Assembly (NCBI GenBank): GCA_000827325.1
Contig: KN832881.1
Span: forward strand, 828,616 to 892,615
Origin: Oidiodendron maius Zn
Lineage: Eukaryota; Ascomycota; Leotiomycetes; Myxotrichaceae
Reading direction: 5' to 3'
DNA: 64,000 nucleotides
Part shown: positions 20,424 through 32,800 of the stretch, in pieces
How the letters are laid out: the number at the start of each line of letters is the position of its first letter
How positions within the stretch are numbered: position 1 is the first letter of the stretch
Translations under genes and position numbers: made by a program
The notes under the pieces: generated by a model
What the model saw: the letters and a program-made list of their open reading frames with translations, nothing else
Told to the model about the DNA's origin: nothing
Databases searched by the model: none

Positions 20424-23382
20424 TCATGAGAAGTCGTCATCACCACGTTCCTGATCGGCATGGATGCTGTCGATCTTGGTTACTAGTTCTTTGGTATCCC
20501 GGGCAATCTCGAATGCGATTGGTGGGAGGGATTGGTTCCAGACCCTCCAGGCCTTCTCTCCTGCCTCATCTCGATTTCCATCTTCAGCGATGGCTCGACC
20601 CGTTTCCCCCGCCTCGATCAAGCGCTCCCTGCAATTTGAAAGTTTAGTTAGGACTCCTTGAGATTTCAGAGCCGCATTCCCAGTGAAAGCAGTAGAGTTC
20701 TCTGTTGCAGCAACAACTTGACCAACGACATTTGCGATTGCGGTAATCTGTCCAGCAACGGTTGGGTAGCCAGCCTCAGAGCGGATAGAAGAAACAAGAG
20801 ATTGGATGTTTTGGACCAGGAGAGCAGTTTGATCCTCGAGATACATCTAGTCATGTTAGCTTTAGAAGATTTCGCGGTTTAGGAATATCCTTACCTTCAA
20901 TTCCTCCACATTGCCTTCCTGAGTCGCGGGAGCGTACTCGCCTATCGGTGGAGGAGGTAGGGACTTATCGACCCCATTCGTATACCCATTCGTATACCCA
21001 TTCGCAAGATTCGCACCTCTCGAAAGAGATCGTTGCCGTCCTGCCCAAGACTCTTTCGCTAAGCTTCGGCGTAGGTTGGTCGATTCGCGAGGAGAATTAA
21101 CTGGACTGTACATAGAGGAATCGGCACTTATGCGGCCATTTGGAAGCCCCAGGAATGGTGGTTGACCGTTGCCTTTAACGGAAAAGAATCCAGTAGGGTC
21201 AACAGGCTCCAAGTTTCCATCATCGTCGTCTTCGAGTTCACCCGCCGGTGTTGGTCGGATCTTGACTGTTCGCACAAGTTCAACTACCGCTGCAGTCAGA
21301 TGAGAGGCGGCCGCATCAAGCAGTGAAACTGGAGAGAGACCGTTTGCGAGCGCAAAGTTCTTTGAGGCGGTAATGAGATTGTTTGCCGTTGCTGAGACTC
21401 TTGACTTGAGTTTCGCTCGTTGAGTAGCTAAATCTCCGTTGGCTTGGGGCGCGTCGTCAATATCCTGTGTTATTCGCCGCACATTGACAACCACGGCCTT
21501 CATAAACTCGATGACTCGTGCAGGATCGTCCGCTCGAGCCATTTGCAATAACTCATCTATGGAGATTTGGTATTTGGTCACATGAACATCCTTGACAAGG
21601 CCGTTCTCTTCCGTGAAGCCACTGTCCTTAGTGTACTTCGCCGCCTCGGGCAGAATTGTGAGGCCCATGGAGCCAGCACGCAGACTGCGCAGTTGAGTCT
21701 TCGTCCTAGCATAACGATTCCTCCAGTCCCTAACTTCGTCTTCCAGTTTGTTGATGGTTTTAGTGTACTGCTCTTCTCTATCGAATGAGGTGGTGGTTTG
21801 CTCAGAAAGCATCCGCATCTCCCGAAGGAACTCCTGGGCTTCCCTCCGAACTTCATCTGTAACCTGCCGTTGCTCCCTGAGCTCATTTCTGAGCTCGTCG
21901 TTCTCTAGCTCAAGGTCACCCTGGCTAAAGCCACGCGAGCCAGACTCTCGAAGCTCCTCTATCTGGGCTTGCAGATCCTTCTCCGTGTCCGCATGTGAGT
22001 CCCGAACACGATTCAGCTCGGACTGTAGAGACTCTGTGAGATTTTGTGCGTCTGCCAGCTTATTCTCCAGCTCCAGTCGCAAATCAGACCACTCTCTCTT
22101 CTCCGCAGTAGCGGTCGACTCTCGATTCCTCTCAGCATCCAGGGCATTCGTTAACTCATCGTCTTTCTGTTTTAGGGTATCCTCCATAGCATCAAGTTTC
22201 TCCCTTAATTCCCTGACTTGGGACTGATAGTCCTCGATAAGTTTCTTATCCGTCTGCTTGTCATGTAAGTAGGTGCGTAGATAGGCAGTTATGAAGATTA
22301 TGACGTACCTCCGAGCTCCCAGAGCTCTTCTTTCTCTCCCGGTTCCGCGCCGCACTCTCTAAACCAAAGGCATCTCCGTCATCGTCATCGTTATCCTCTC
22401 CTCCAGTCTCATCATCTTCTACCATCGTACTCTTATTAGGGACTATCGTATTACTTTGGAAGGTCTTTGGGGTGGGGCGTCCGAATTCATTGGGAGGGAT
22501 TCCGGGCGATGGCGGTATACTACCACCCCCATTGATTAGAGGTCCGTTCCGCCCTCGCGACTCACTTCTCACGGAGTAGGCAATGGAGCTGGCATCGGAG
22601 GGGCGGCGCACACGGCTCGGGCCCCTCATACCATCTGCGGGTGTCCCCATCCGGCTCGGAGGCCCTCGTATCGAGGTGGGACTACCCATTCGCGCTATGT
22701 CACCTCCGGCAAATCGTGGGAATCTTCTCTCCAGCTCATAAAACACATCTGTGGCAAGATCTCGAAAACGTGGAGAGGGGAGGGTAGAGAGTTTTTGGCG
22801 GGCCTGGTTTCGTTTCGGGTGGAAGGCATCTTTCGGCAGCAGGTAAGGGGGAGGCCCTCCATCAGACCCGTTGCCGCTGGGCGGCCGCCTGCTGCTCGCC
22901 TGCCTTCGCATGAGCTCGTCGTAGACATCGGTGCTCAACTCTTGGAACTGGATGGGGGATAGCCGCAATAACTTATCCCGTGCTCTGTTCGGTCTCGGAT
23001 TTCCCTTCTCGTCTCGCAGAGACGCAGCCAGGAATCTCTTGAGTGCAACATAATGCTCGGACAAGGTGGCCTCGAATTGTTCATCGTTCCGACTCCGTCC
23101 ACTCTCGCTCTGCGCGTATAGTCCCGTCCCCACGCTCGACCTGGCGATCGACGCCGGAGGAGAGGGGCCGCCTGGGTTAGCTACGGACGAGCCCCGGGGG
23201 GGGAACATAGTCGCATTCATGTTGCCGTTAGAGCCGCCAGAGATGGGCGGCGTGGCCAGCTGTCCTCGACTGGTCGGGCTCGCAGAGTAGGGCGAGTCGT
23301 TCTCGTTCTGGTATTTGGAGATCCCGGACCACTCGCTGCCTCCTAGAGAAACTGGAGACAAAGGACCATTCCGACCATTCAT
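20424..23382 (-). CDS. SPA2: Spa2-like polarity scaffold
   Basis: Polarisome scaffold that concentrates at hyphal tips, septa and sites of growth. Three exons: 23382..22309, 22253..20895 and 20846..20424; introns are 55 and 48 bp. At the first acceptor AAG and CAG compete three bases apart, so one Gln is uncertain. Product 951 aa. The N-terminus is Ser/Pro/Gly-rich. Two Spa2-homology (GIT-type SHD) repeats follow: DKLLRLSPIQFQELSTDVYDEL and RQKLSTLPSPRFRDLATDVFYEL. An acidic linker, a long coiled coil (about 360-560, starting TDKKLIEDYQSQVRELREKL) and a conserved helical C-terminal region complete the protein. A short tandem repeat of TATACCCATTCG units near 20,975-21,005 encodes repeated NGYT. 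The start has a good context (ACCATGA). Confidence 0.95.
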
Positions 23383-25744
23383 GGTAGGTATCTGAGGGAT
23401 ATGGGAGAATCACAGGGTATTTAGGGCTCAGCCGCTCCTTCGTCGGTCGTGGTGTTGCGGTGGAACGATGGGAGGCTCCGAGGACCGAGTCGCTGCCAGC
23501 GCTTCACGACAAAGAAATGTGCGAAAGCAGTAAGTCGGGAGAGGCGCTGGATCGCGGCATGCGGAATTGGCAGAGTTATGGAACAGTCCGCGAAAGTTGA
23601 AACGTCGTGGTTCTTGGGCGGACGGGGATGTGACCGCGGAAGTCACAAGTCGCGGCGGAGGAAAAAAAAACGTCGTGGGAGTCGCGACGATTGTTTCGGC
23701 GTATCAGGCACAGGAACCGAGGGAAATGAGCACAATGCTACAGGTTTCGCGTGACGGAGGACGGTGGGTAAGGACTGTGGGAGGGCGAGGAGGAGGGTCG
23801 CGCAGCAGAGAGAGTGTGAGAGTGAAAGTGTGAGGGAGAGAGCGCAGCCGTTCAGGGAGAGTGGTTGGGCTGCTGTTGGAAGACGACACCAGGGCGAGAT
23901 TCTCCTGAGTAGTGCGGCGTCTACGCATGCCCTGCACGCAAGAACGGACGAGAAGTACTTTAGGTTCCGTACCTTAGGCAAGAGACAGCACGAAAGGACA
24001 AGTGAGGAGCGGTGCCTGGGTGGTGCCCATGGAGGGAGAATGTGGCTGTGGCTCTGGACTGGCTGCGGGCCCTGGATGGTGGAGAGCGGAGTCGCGCCGG
24101 CGTCTACAGGAAAGGAGGCGATCAAGGCGGTTCGATAAGCTTTTTCTCTCGTCTTCCTTGCGCCGTGGAGGGCGAGTGGGCTGGGGGAGAGGATGTCCCT
24201 TTCTCAGGGTGAGGAGAACTTCTCTGCGTATGGCCACCTGGTGGTTCAAATAGCCACAAACGGTATGTTCTGTACTGTCCTGTCCTCAGTACATGACCGT
24301 AGGAGATTGCATTTTGGCGTCCGGCAGAATCAAGCCCCGTACCTGGCATGTACTCCAATCTGCCATGTGCCCAGTTTCTATATATACACCCATGATACAC
24401 CGCTCGCGCCCAGACAGTCATTTTACTGTTCATTCATGGCAATTAATTCTGGCCGGTCTCCAGCACCCGCCATTGGGGTGATTGCCCCCTTTCCCGGCCT
24501 TCTAGAACAATTGCAGGAGCACATCCCTGGACCCCCAATTTGCTGGGAGATGAGGGCTCATGCTGACGCCACCGGAAGAGGCCGCGCCAGCGATTGGCGT
24601 TATGCAGCACTGCAGTGCTTATCTAGAGGGCCGGATGTACCAGACGAGGAGCATAAAGGATACTGTCGCGCCAATATGATGCTATTGATATCTGACTGTG
24701 GCCGACGCAGCCCATCCCTTCGTTCTGACTGTTTTCGCGCCCTTACACCCGTCTACCATTATGACACCTCAGGCACTAATCAGGCATCAACTGCCCCCTC
24801 CAAACATCGCTAAGCGCAGAGATGTGATTGGCCAACACACCTGAAACGCCCTGATTGTATTCTTAGCAACCGATTACTGTGCTTTTTGTACTCGTCCTGC
24901 TGTTGCTTTGGACGGCGACATTCACGCCGCATCGCAGAACTTGCTCTGACTGACCCTCACGCGCGGGCTGCTCTGGTCTGGCTTTGCCGCACTGCTTTTG
25001 CTGGCGCTGCTTCCTTTCCGAGGCGCGCCATGTTTGTTTACTGACAGACATCCCGCCGTCACCTCGCCCTGCTGCATATGAAACAACCCACGTCCCTCCC
25101 TCCCGCCACTGTCCCCCTCACGTCCCATCCTTCCGCCTTCTCGCTCGGCCGCCAGAGCCTCCGGAGCGTTGCTGGGCCTTGCGTTCTACTCGTCGATACC
25201 CTAGATTTCTCCTTCCGAGGCAACCCAGGTTGCGGTGGAGCCCTAGAGCGCACCCGCCGGCCACGACCATCTCGAGAGCTGCATCTGCGCGCCCTCTCCT
25301 AGGCACGCTTGCAATTTCCCTTTCTACGGCTGCCGCAAATAGACCCAGCAGCAGATCCGCGCGGCTCTCCGTCCCTGGCGGACACCCATTGGCCCTGATC
25401 CCGTTGCGGCAGCAAAACCGCTGATTGTCTGATTGTCAGATCGCAACCACATCCCTCCCCAGACGCTGCTTCGCCATCGACGATCTGACCGAGCGTCCTT
25501 GCCACGCGCAGACAAAAAGAGAGAGGCCGCCAGCGACGGTGTCCTCATCCACCCTCTCCTGCTCCTCGCGGCAACCAGCGGCGCGGTGCCTATCGACTGC
25601 CCCAGTCGTCGCGGGCCACCGTTTCTTCGAGCTGAGAGCGTGCTGGCCAGGCCCTACCTCGGTCAGATCATCGAAACAATTGCGATTGTCGCGGTGCGAA
25701 AGCCCCTATCGACTCGTATCTAATAACCATAATCACTTGCAAAA
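23383..25744. promoter_or_regulatory. Long divergent promoter region SPA2 / NBP2-like
   Basis: 2.36 kb between divergent starts. It includes purine-rich low-complexity DNA (GAGAGTGTGAGAG-type, near 23,810-23,850) and, before NBP2, pyrimidine-rich leader-like sequence. Frames of up to 206 codons (24193..24813, plus) translate to nothing recognisable. Both flanking genes are polarity or signalling genes, for which long leaders are common in fungi. Confidence 0.45.
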
Positions 25745-27325
25745 ATGGCGGCAGTGATGCCTGCATTGGATGGCTCGCCAGGAGCTTCATCCTCGCCAGC
25801 TACGTCGCCTTCTTCCAATCCAAACGCTCCTCCGTTAGCACCTATTGTAACCTCACCTCCTTCCCGAAGGACAACATTGGCACGCCCAACCTCACATGCC
25901 TCCAGACACAGACTATCACAATACTCGACCCATTCGGCACCCTCAAGGTCGCGGCCTCCATCGCACACCTTCCCACTCTTTCATTCGAGTCTGCCCTACA
26001 CATTAGTCCGGGACTTTGCCTATCCTGCGAATAATGTTATGCACTATGGGCCTCCTGCAGAGTCTTCCCGGCCGCCATCGGGGCTTTCCACACCCGCAAG
26101 CGAACCTCAAGACAGATTCTATGATCCTCCTACCTCATGGGATAGTCGAGAAAGCTGGGGCTCGGGAGAGCAGCTCCCAGCCGTGCAGTATGCAGACGGC
26201 CCGCCGTGGAGCGAGGACGAGGATCTTCAGAGTCCGGTCGTGACCGTCAACCGCCACAGGAAACACAAGTCATCTCCAGGAGGGGAGCACGGCCGTGGGA
26301 GAGGCAGGAGTCGGCGGGATGGAGAACACCCAAACAGCATGCTCGGTCAGGGTAGTCACGATCGCGGTTACTTCGCAGAGTCGGGAGATGGCAGTGAGAA
26401 GTATTACGGCCAGGATGGAGATCTAGTCACATATCCTCCCGAACAGGGCCGCCAGTCGGGGCATCTAGCACCATACAATACTGCTGGGCAGAGAGATTCT
26501 CATTTTGCGGCCATGCTACCCAGTAGAACCTACACCGATGAGACCGGCCAGGGATACGTGTCTGAATCAGACGCCTCCAGCACAGCTTCCTCGCCTGGAA
26601 TGCCTAGGCGTGACGAGTCACGGTACTCGCGCGATTACCAATTTACTATTGCGTCACCGGATGAGGAAATGCACGGGAAAGCCGTGGCACTTTTTGACTT
26701 CGAGCGAGAGAACGAGAATGAGCTGCCGCTCGTGGAAGGCCAGGTCATCTGGGTCTCATACAGACACGGGCAGGGCTGGCTTGTGGCAATGGACCCCAAA
26801 ACGCAAGAGAGTGGACTCGTGCCCGAGGAGTATGTGCGTTTGTTACGGGATATTCAAGGGGGCTTAAACAGTCTGACCGGAAACGACCAACTTCTCAGCC
26901 CGGTAGGGGATTCAGGTACCCCCACACAGGCGCAACATAGCCAGTCGTTTGGATATTCCTCATCTCCCAGCAACGGCAACAACGGCTATCAGCAGCCTGT
27001 CGTCTCGACATTCTCGACATCCTCGAAGGATCTCAATCCGTATCCCCAACACCTCCTGGGAACGCAGGCGGGTCAGGCGCCGCCCCAGGTCATCCACTAT
27101 CATGGCCAGCGTGGAGGAAGTCAGGCCAACACGCCAACAGTATCCACATCACAGGAAGTGGAATCCAAACCCCGAACAGCTGATGAGGGCTCCAGCATGA
27201 CGCCCATTGCTACCTCTCTTCCGGACAGCAGGCTTGGCGTTTCGAAAGCTGCGCATCGGGACATTCCAAATAGCCCAGACAGTGACTCAACAGAAGAGGG
27301 AGACGCGGAGGGCGGAGGTACGTGA
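25745..27325 (+). CDS. NBP2/Skb5-like SH3 adaptor
   Basis: Adaptor of MAP-kinase phosphatase and PAK signalling in yeasts (Nbp2 links Ptc1 to the HOG and cell-wall pathways; Skb5 binds Shk1). 526 aa read as a single exon. The N-terminal 300 residues are Ser/Pro-rich. One SH3 domain lies at about 318-370: KAVALFDFERENENELPL, EGQVIWVSYRHGQGWLVA, SGLVPEEYVRLL. The ALFDF, GWLVA and GLVPEEYV signatures are intact. The rest is low-complexity and the C-terminus is acidic (DSDSTEEGDAEGG). The final codons overlap a good donor (GTACGT at 27318), so the true 3' end may be spliced to another exon. The ATG follows a long pyrimidine-rich leader. Confidence 0.85.
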   Translation: MAAVMPALDGSPGASSSPATSPSSNPNAPPLAPIVTSPPSRRTTLARPTSHASRHRLSQYSTHSAPSRSRPPSHTFPLFHSSLPYTLVRDFAYPANNVMHYGPPAESSRPPSGLSTPASEPQDRFYDPPTSWDSRESWGSGEQLPAVQYADGPPWSEDEDLQSPVVTVNRHRKHKSSPGGEHGRGRGRSRRDGEHPNSMLGQGSHDRGYFAESGDGSEKYYGQDGDLVTYPPEQGRQSGHLAPYNTAGQRDSHFAAMLPSRTYTDETGQGYVSESDASSTASSPGMPRRDESRYSRDYQFTIASPDEEMHGKAVALFDFERENENELPLVEGQVIWVSYRHGQGWLVAMDPKTQESGLVPEEYVRLLRDIQGGLNSLTGNDQLLSPVGDSGTPTQAQHSQSFGYSSSPSNGNNGYQQPVVSTFSTSSKDLNPYPQHLLGTQAGQAPPQVIHYHGQRGGSQANTPTVSTSQEVESKPRTADEGSSMTPIATSLPDSRLGVSKAAHRDIPNSPDSDSTEEGDAEGGGT

Positions 27326-28268
27326 CCTGCAGGCTGCGGGCGCGATTTTGTTCTGTTCCAGGTGGATTTGAACGTTTCAGCGGGAGGGCATTTCTTTGGC
27401 ATTTGTGTTGGTCAGCTCCATTGCTGCATTTTCAATACCCCAATTCATCGGTTGCATTTTACGGGCGAGATCGAACGAACTTTCGCTACTATCTACTTCT
27501 TCACACCACTTGTATTATGTCACTCTTTGGCAGGAAAAGAGAGTCCTCCACATAATGAGAGATGCATATAAAACTACGTACGAAGATTACGAACGGGACA
27601 GTTTGCAGCGGTGGCACAAGGGGCAGTGGGAGTTCTCGGGCAATTTATTGCATCGGATGGGATCGGGTGAGGGTAAGGGGGGAATTGGAGAAGGTGCAAC
27701 CGTTGATAGATAGGTGAATTGAGAAAACCTATGAGCCGTCTTGAATCTTGATTTGCCCACAAATTGAGTGCAGAGATGTGAGACATGTCTGATCTTTATT
27801 TGGGGGGGCAAATCCGCAGCACGCCTTTCGTGATTTATAAATCCAGGAGAACATTGCGAGGGGTGCAATTTCGCCTAACCTCCGACCCCGCGATTTTCTA
27901 TCGCACCTCTCCTGGCATTCATTTCCCAACCAATGACATCGTACGCCGGGTTACGAAAGGATATTCCCCTTTGGATCTTGTCGTCCCAGTCAGCGTGGGC
28001 CGTGACCTCAATCATTCGATAAGTCTCTGTCCTGTGATCTGCAGCACAGAGAGGTCTTTCTCTGCTCCCACTAATCCCAGATTCTCCTACGAACAGCCCC
28101 GTGCATACCTTTCTTACTGTGCAGAACATACAGTAAGAAGGAATTTGCTCTGCACATCACCAGCACACCGTTTCTGCTCATACGCGTACTCCAATTGCTA
28201 CCAAGCTGCCCAGCTGCCATGCCAAGCTTTCATCCCAATGCTTAATTCCCTTCTGCATCTCTCGACCA
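27326..28268. other. Convergent 3' intergenic region
   Basis: Spacer between NBP2-like and PNC1. A 78-codon frame to 27555 could be an alternative last exon of the NBP2-like gene (see findings). Nothing else is seen. Confidence 0.45.
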
Positions 28269-29066
28269 TCATCTCCCCTCCTTCACCCTCCTCACCTCGT
28301 CGCCCTCCAGCGCCACCACCTGTACCCCCACCTCCCTGATCTTCTCCCGCACGCCATTCCACAGCTCCACATCCACAGGCCTCGTCCCTTCCTCCACAAT
28401 ATATGTCTGGAAGCCCTCACCTAGGGCATGCAGCGCCGTTTCCTTGACACAATAATCCGCGGCCAACCCCACCACATACACATCGCTAATCCCCCTTTTC
28501 CTCAGCGCACTCGCAAGACCACTATCTCCGACCCGGGGATTCTCCAGCGGGGGGTAGAAGGCAGAATACATCTCCACATCCTTCACTTGCCCCTTCTCAA
28601 TCACCAAGTCGATCTTCCCGACCTCTAATTCTGGGACCAATTCCGCTCCAGGGGTATTCTCGATGCAGTGATCCGGCCAGAGACGGCTGGAGTACGTCTC
28701 CTCGGGGTTCAACGGATTCGTGATGGTGGTGTAGTCGACGAAGGGCCTCTTCCCCGCATGGCTGGACGCGAAGGAGATGTGCCCCACGGGATGCCAGTCT
28801 TTCGTCGCGATCTTGACGGCGAAGGGAAGATCCAGTAGGTGGTTGATGGCGGGGATGACGGCGCGGCCGGAGGACACGGCGAGGGTGCCGTTCTGGAGGG
28901 GTCGCGATCAGCATCATATGTAGTTGTAGGTGAGAGCCAATTAAGTAGGAGCTGTAGCTCCGGAGATGTATGTGCGGCTGAGGTAAGGGAGTGGGCTTAC
29001 GGGAGGACAGAAGTCCTCTTGAAGGTCGACGACGATAAGAGCTGGCATGAATTGCTCAGCGGCCAT
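28269..29066 (-). CDS. PNC1: Nicotinamidase (NAD salvage)
   Basis: Converts nicotinamide to nicotinic acid in the NAD+ salvage pathway, relieving sirtuin inhibition. Two exons, 29066..29001 and 28892..28269; the 108 bp intron has a GTAAGC donor. Product 229 aa, close to yeast Pnc1. All active-site residues are visible: the catalytic triad D14 (VVDLQEDF), K122 (IEKGQ) and C170 (AADYCVKE), and the zinc ligands D54 and H56 (KDWHP) and H97 (WPDHC). It is cytosolic and/or peroxisomal in fungi; the C-terminus (KEGR) is not a canonical PTS1. Divergent from HMG-CoA reductase. Confidence 0.95.
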
Positions 29067-29845
29067 CTTGGGATATGGTAGTCTGCCTTGTGGTAGGAGG
29101 CTATAGGTTGGATTTTGTATGCTATACCATCACCTACCAAGGTACAACTTGTCTTATTTGTCCTAATGCACAGCGTGACATGCTGTAAATTGTCTTAGCA
29201 TCTTCAGTGCGGCTTACGTCTATCAAAATCTCCTGGCAACATCGTACGATGGCACCATCCCCATATCTGTACTAGTCCTGAACACGTTAGCCCGCCGAGA
29301 CCCCTGCAGCAACAGGGATCCTTTGCCGATGCCCGCCAGATTTCTGTTCCTATTGTTCTCGCTCTCCGAGAGCTTTTTGCGGCGTCTCTCCTCCTCTTAT
29401 CCCTTGACACAGCCACCCTTTCGCTCTTTATCTTAAACCTCTCCTCCACCTCTGGTCGTGGCGACGTCTTGGACATTTCATCTCCATTGCCAATTCCTTC
29501 TCCGCGACCTTACTCGTCTCCTTATCGACCCCGATTCTGAGAGGAATTCAGTAGCCCGAGCCACACCGCATTAGGTATTTCACCCACTTCTCACCAGAAC
29601 ATATAAATTCTTCTCTTGTCTCGAACCCAAGCCCATGGTGCTCCACGCATACCCTCGAGCTCAGATCAGACCTCACGAAGCTCCTCTTCTAGCTGGACGA
29701 TAACCTTCCCAATTATTGTCCCGTGCTGACTTCGCCCCTTAGATCTCTGGCGTCTCCCAGGCCCACTCTGCCTGTGGCTCGTCGATGGCTTAATAGGAAA
29801 TCCTGTCGACCCTTTTGATTTTTCTCGACAGCCACCACCATCACC
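29067..29845. promoter_or_regulatory. Divergent promoter region PNC1 / HMG-CoA reductase
   Basis: About 780 bp. The side before HMG-CoA reductase is pyrimidine-rich (TCTC and CCACCATCACC runs near 29,500-29,845), typical of leaders of highly expressed fungal genes. A 90-codon minus-strand frame (29204..29476) lacks a recognisable domain and is not called. Confidence 0.5.
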
Positions 29846-32800
29846 ATGCTCGGTTCCTCCCTCCTTCCCTCACGCTTCCGTGGCGCCACCAAGACCGAGA
29901 AGACGGAGCCTCCATCCTGGTTGAAGAAGAAGGCTACCTCGCTCCTCCAGACCCTTTCCCATGGCGCCTGTCTGCACCCCATACACACGATTGTTATTGT
30001 TTCATTACTGGCGAGCACGACCTATATGGGCCTGTTGGGTAGCAGCTTGTTTGACTCAGTGAATTCCAACGGAAAGGCAGACTGGGGTTCGTTGGTTGAG
30101 GGAAGTAGGCAGCTGCGAGTCGGCCAGCAGACAGAGTGGAAGTGGCACGCACTAGATACCGACGCCCTCGTCTCCCCTGAGGACGACCATCTGGCTCTCC
30201 TCACGTTTGTCTTCCCCGGTTCTCTGGCTACTGGTTCCCCAGAAACGGCTCCAATCGCAGATGCGATCCCGCGCGCAGAGAATCTCTCTATCACCACTTT
30301 ACCTTCCACGTTAAACCCCCTGGCTCCGATCTCTCAGGACAGCACCCTGGCGTTCTCAATCCCGTACAGCCAAGCCCCAGAATTCCTCGCCCAGGCCCAA
30401 GAACTTCCCAATGGAGGAGATAAACTTGCTCGAGATGGGCTCGAAAAAGAGCACAAAATGTGGATTATGAGGGCAGCAAAGGCTAGGGGAGGCCTACACA
30501 GCGTCAGACATTGGGCCTCGAATGCAGTAACCGAGTTTTTGGATCTGATCAAAAATGCGGAAACACTGGATATCATTATTATGGCCCTTGGATACCTCTC
30601 TATGCATTTAACTTTTGTATCCCTGTACGTTTCTATGCGTCGAATGGGCTCCAACTTTTGGCTCTTTGCAACAACCTTATTTTCCTCCGTCTTCGCTTTC
30701 CTCTTTGGCCTGATTGTTACGACGAAGATGGGTGTGCCAGTCAACATGGTCCTTCTATCCGAAGGCCTTCCATTTCTGGTTGTAACTATCGGCTTCGAGA
30801 AGGAGATTACCTTGTCCCAAGCTGTCCTGTCAGCAGCTCTCGATAACCGCAGGGCACAACCTCAAGGTAACTCAAAGTCCACAAAGATCGAGAAATATGG
30901 CGTGTCATCAACATCCATTCAGTTCGCAGTACGAACTGCGATCAACGAGAAGGGCTACGACATTGTCAAAGATTACGTTATTGAGATCTGTATCTTAATT
31001 GCTGGAGCCGCGTCTGGTGTGCAGGGTGGTCTGCAGCAGTTCTGCTTCCTGGCAGCCTGGATCTTGTTCTTCGATTGCATTCTCCTTTTTACCTTTTACA
31101 CCTCCATTTTGAGCATCAAGCTTGAAATCAACCGGATCAAACGACACATTGCCCTCCGCCAAGCTCTAGAAGATGATGGTATCAACCGGAGCGTTGCCGA
31201 AAACGTTGCTCAGAGCAGCGATTGGCCCAAGGCCAGCGAGAATGGCGACACAAATATTTTTGGGCAGAAGGCAAAGGAGAGTAGCGTTCCTAAATTCAAA
31301 GTGATCATGGTTTCCGGTTTCATACTTATCAACCTCATCAATATCTGCACCATCCCGTTTAGAAATGGTAACGTCCAGAATGTTACCGCCACGGGCCTTT
31401 CCGGCGCCGGCCTGACTAGTGTTCTGAACCCAGCACCAATGGATCCCTTCAAGGTCGCTTCGAACGGTCTTGATATCATCTTTGAGAGTGCCAGAGCCGA
31501 CAACAGATCTACCGTGGTCACTGTCCTCACACCCATTAAGTATGAGCTCGAGTATCCCTCTGTCCACTACAACACTGGCGCTAAGGATGGTGCACCCGCG
31601 CGCGACGAGACCGATTATTCTGATTATGGCATGAGCGGTCGTGTCGTTGACAGCCTTTTGAAGAGCCTAGAGGACCCTATCCTCTCGAAGTGGATCATTG
31701 CTGCCCTCGTCCTGAGTGTGATTCTTAACGGATATCTGTTCAATGCGGCTAGATGGAGTATCAAGGAACCTCTGGTGCTTCATCACCATGCCGTTGATCC
31801 TGTCGAGCTGAACCAAGCAGAGCAGTTCAACAACAACTCGCAGTCAACTATGACCCTGAATCGTGTACGGGCTGAAGGCCAGGACATATTGCCTCCTCTA
31901 ACTCCAGCCCTGACCGATGATGAGGATGAACACCTAGCCATGGGTCAAAGACCAGCGGAAGAGAATAATATCGTACCCAGACGAACCCAGGCTCAATTGG
32001 AGCAATTGGTTCAGGAAAAGAGGACTCATGAACTTACCGACGAGGAGGTCATTGAATTATCACTCCAGGGCAAGATTCCCGGCTATTCGTTAGAAAGGTC
32101 TTTGAAAGACACCACTCGTGCAGTCAAAATCCGGAGAGCGATCATCTCGCGCACTCCCGCTACTTCAGAGACTACTGGACTGCTGGAAAGCTCCCTATTA
32201 CCTTACGAGCACTACAACTACGACCGCGTCCTCGGAGCTTGCTGTGAAAATGTCATTGGCTATCTTCCCTTGCCTCTCGGTGTTGCAGGACCCCTTGTCA
32301 TTGATGGCCAGAGCTTCTTTATTCCCATGGCCACAACTGAAGGCGTTCTCGTGGCTAGCACATCCCGTGGATGCAAGGCCATCAACTCTGGTGGCGGCGC
32401 TGTTACAGTCTTAACGGGCGATGGCATGACTCGAGGTCCTTGCGTAACCTTTGAGACCCTCGAGAGGGCTGGCGCCGCTAAGATTTGGTTGGATTCAGAG
32501 GTTGGACAGAAGACCATGACTAAGGCTTTCAATTCAACGAGTAGATTTGCTCGGTTACAGTCTATGAAGACTGCGATGGCGGGTACAAACCTCTATATTC
32601 GATTCAAAACGACCACCGGAGACGCCATGGGGATGAACATGATCTCCAAGGGCGTCGAGCACGCTTTGAATGTCATGGCTAACGAAAGTGGGTTTGATGA
32701 TATGGAAATTATATCAGTGTCTGGGAACTATTGCACGGATAAAAAGGCTGCCGCGATAAACTGGATCGATGGCCGTGGCAAGAGTGTCGTTGCAGAGGCC

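Noticed and set aside
21748-22227. 159-codon plus-strand Ser-rich frame
   Set aside because: Antisense of the SPA2 coiled coil; Ser runs are the reverse reading of Glu/Leu codons.
24193-24813. 206-codon plus-strand frame in the SPA2/NBP2 promoter
   Set aside because: Begins with GTG/ATG-poor sequence, composition unlike coding neighbours and no domain.
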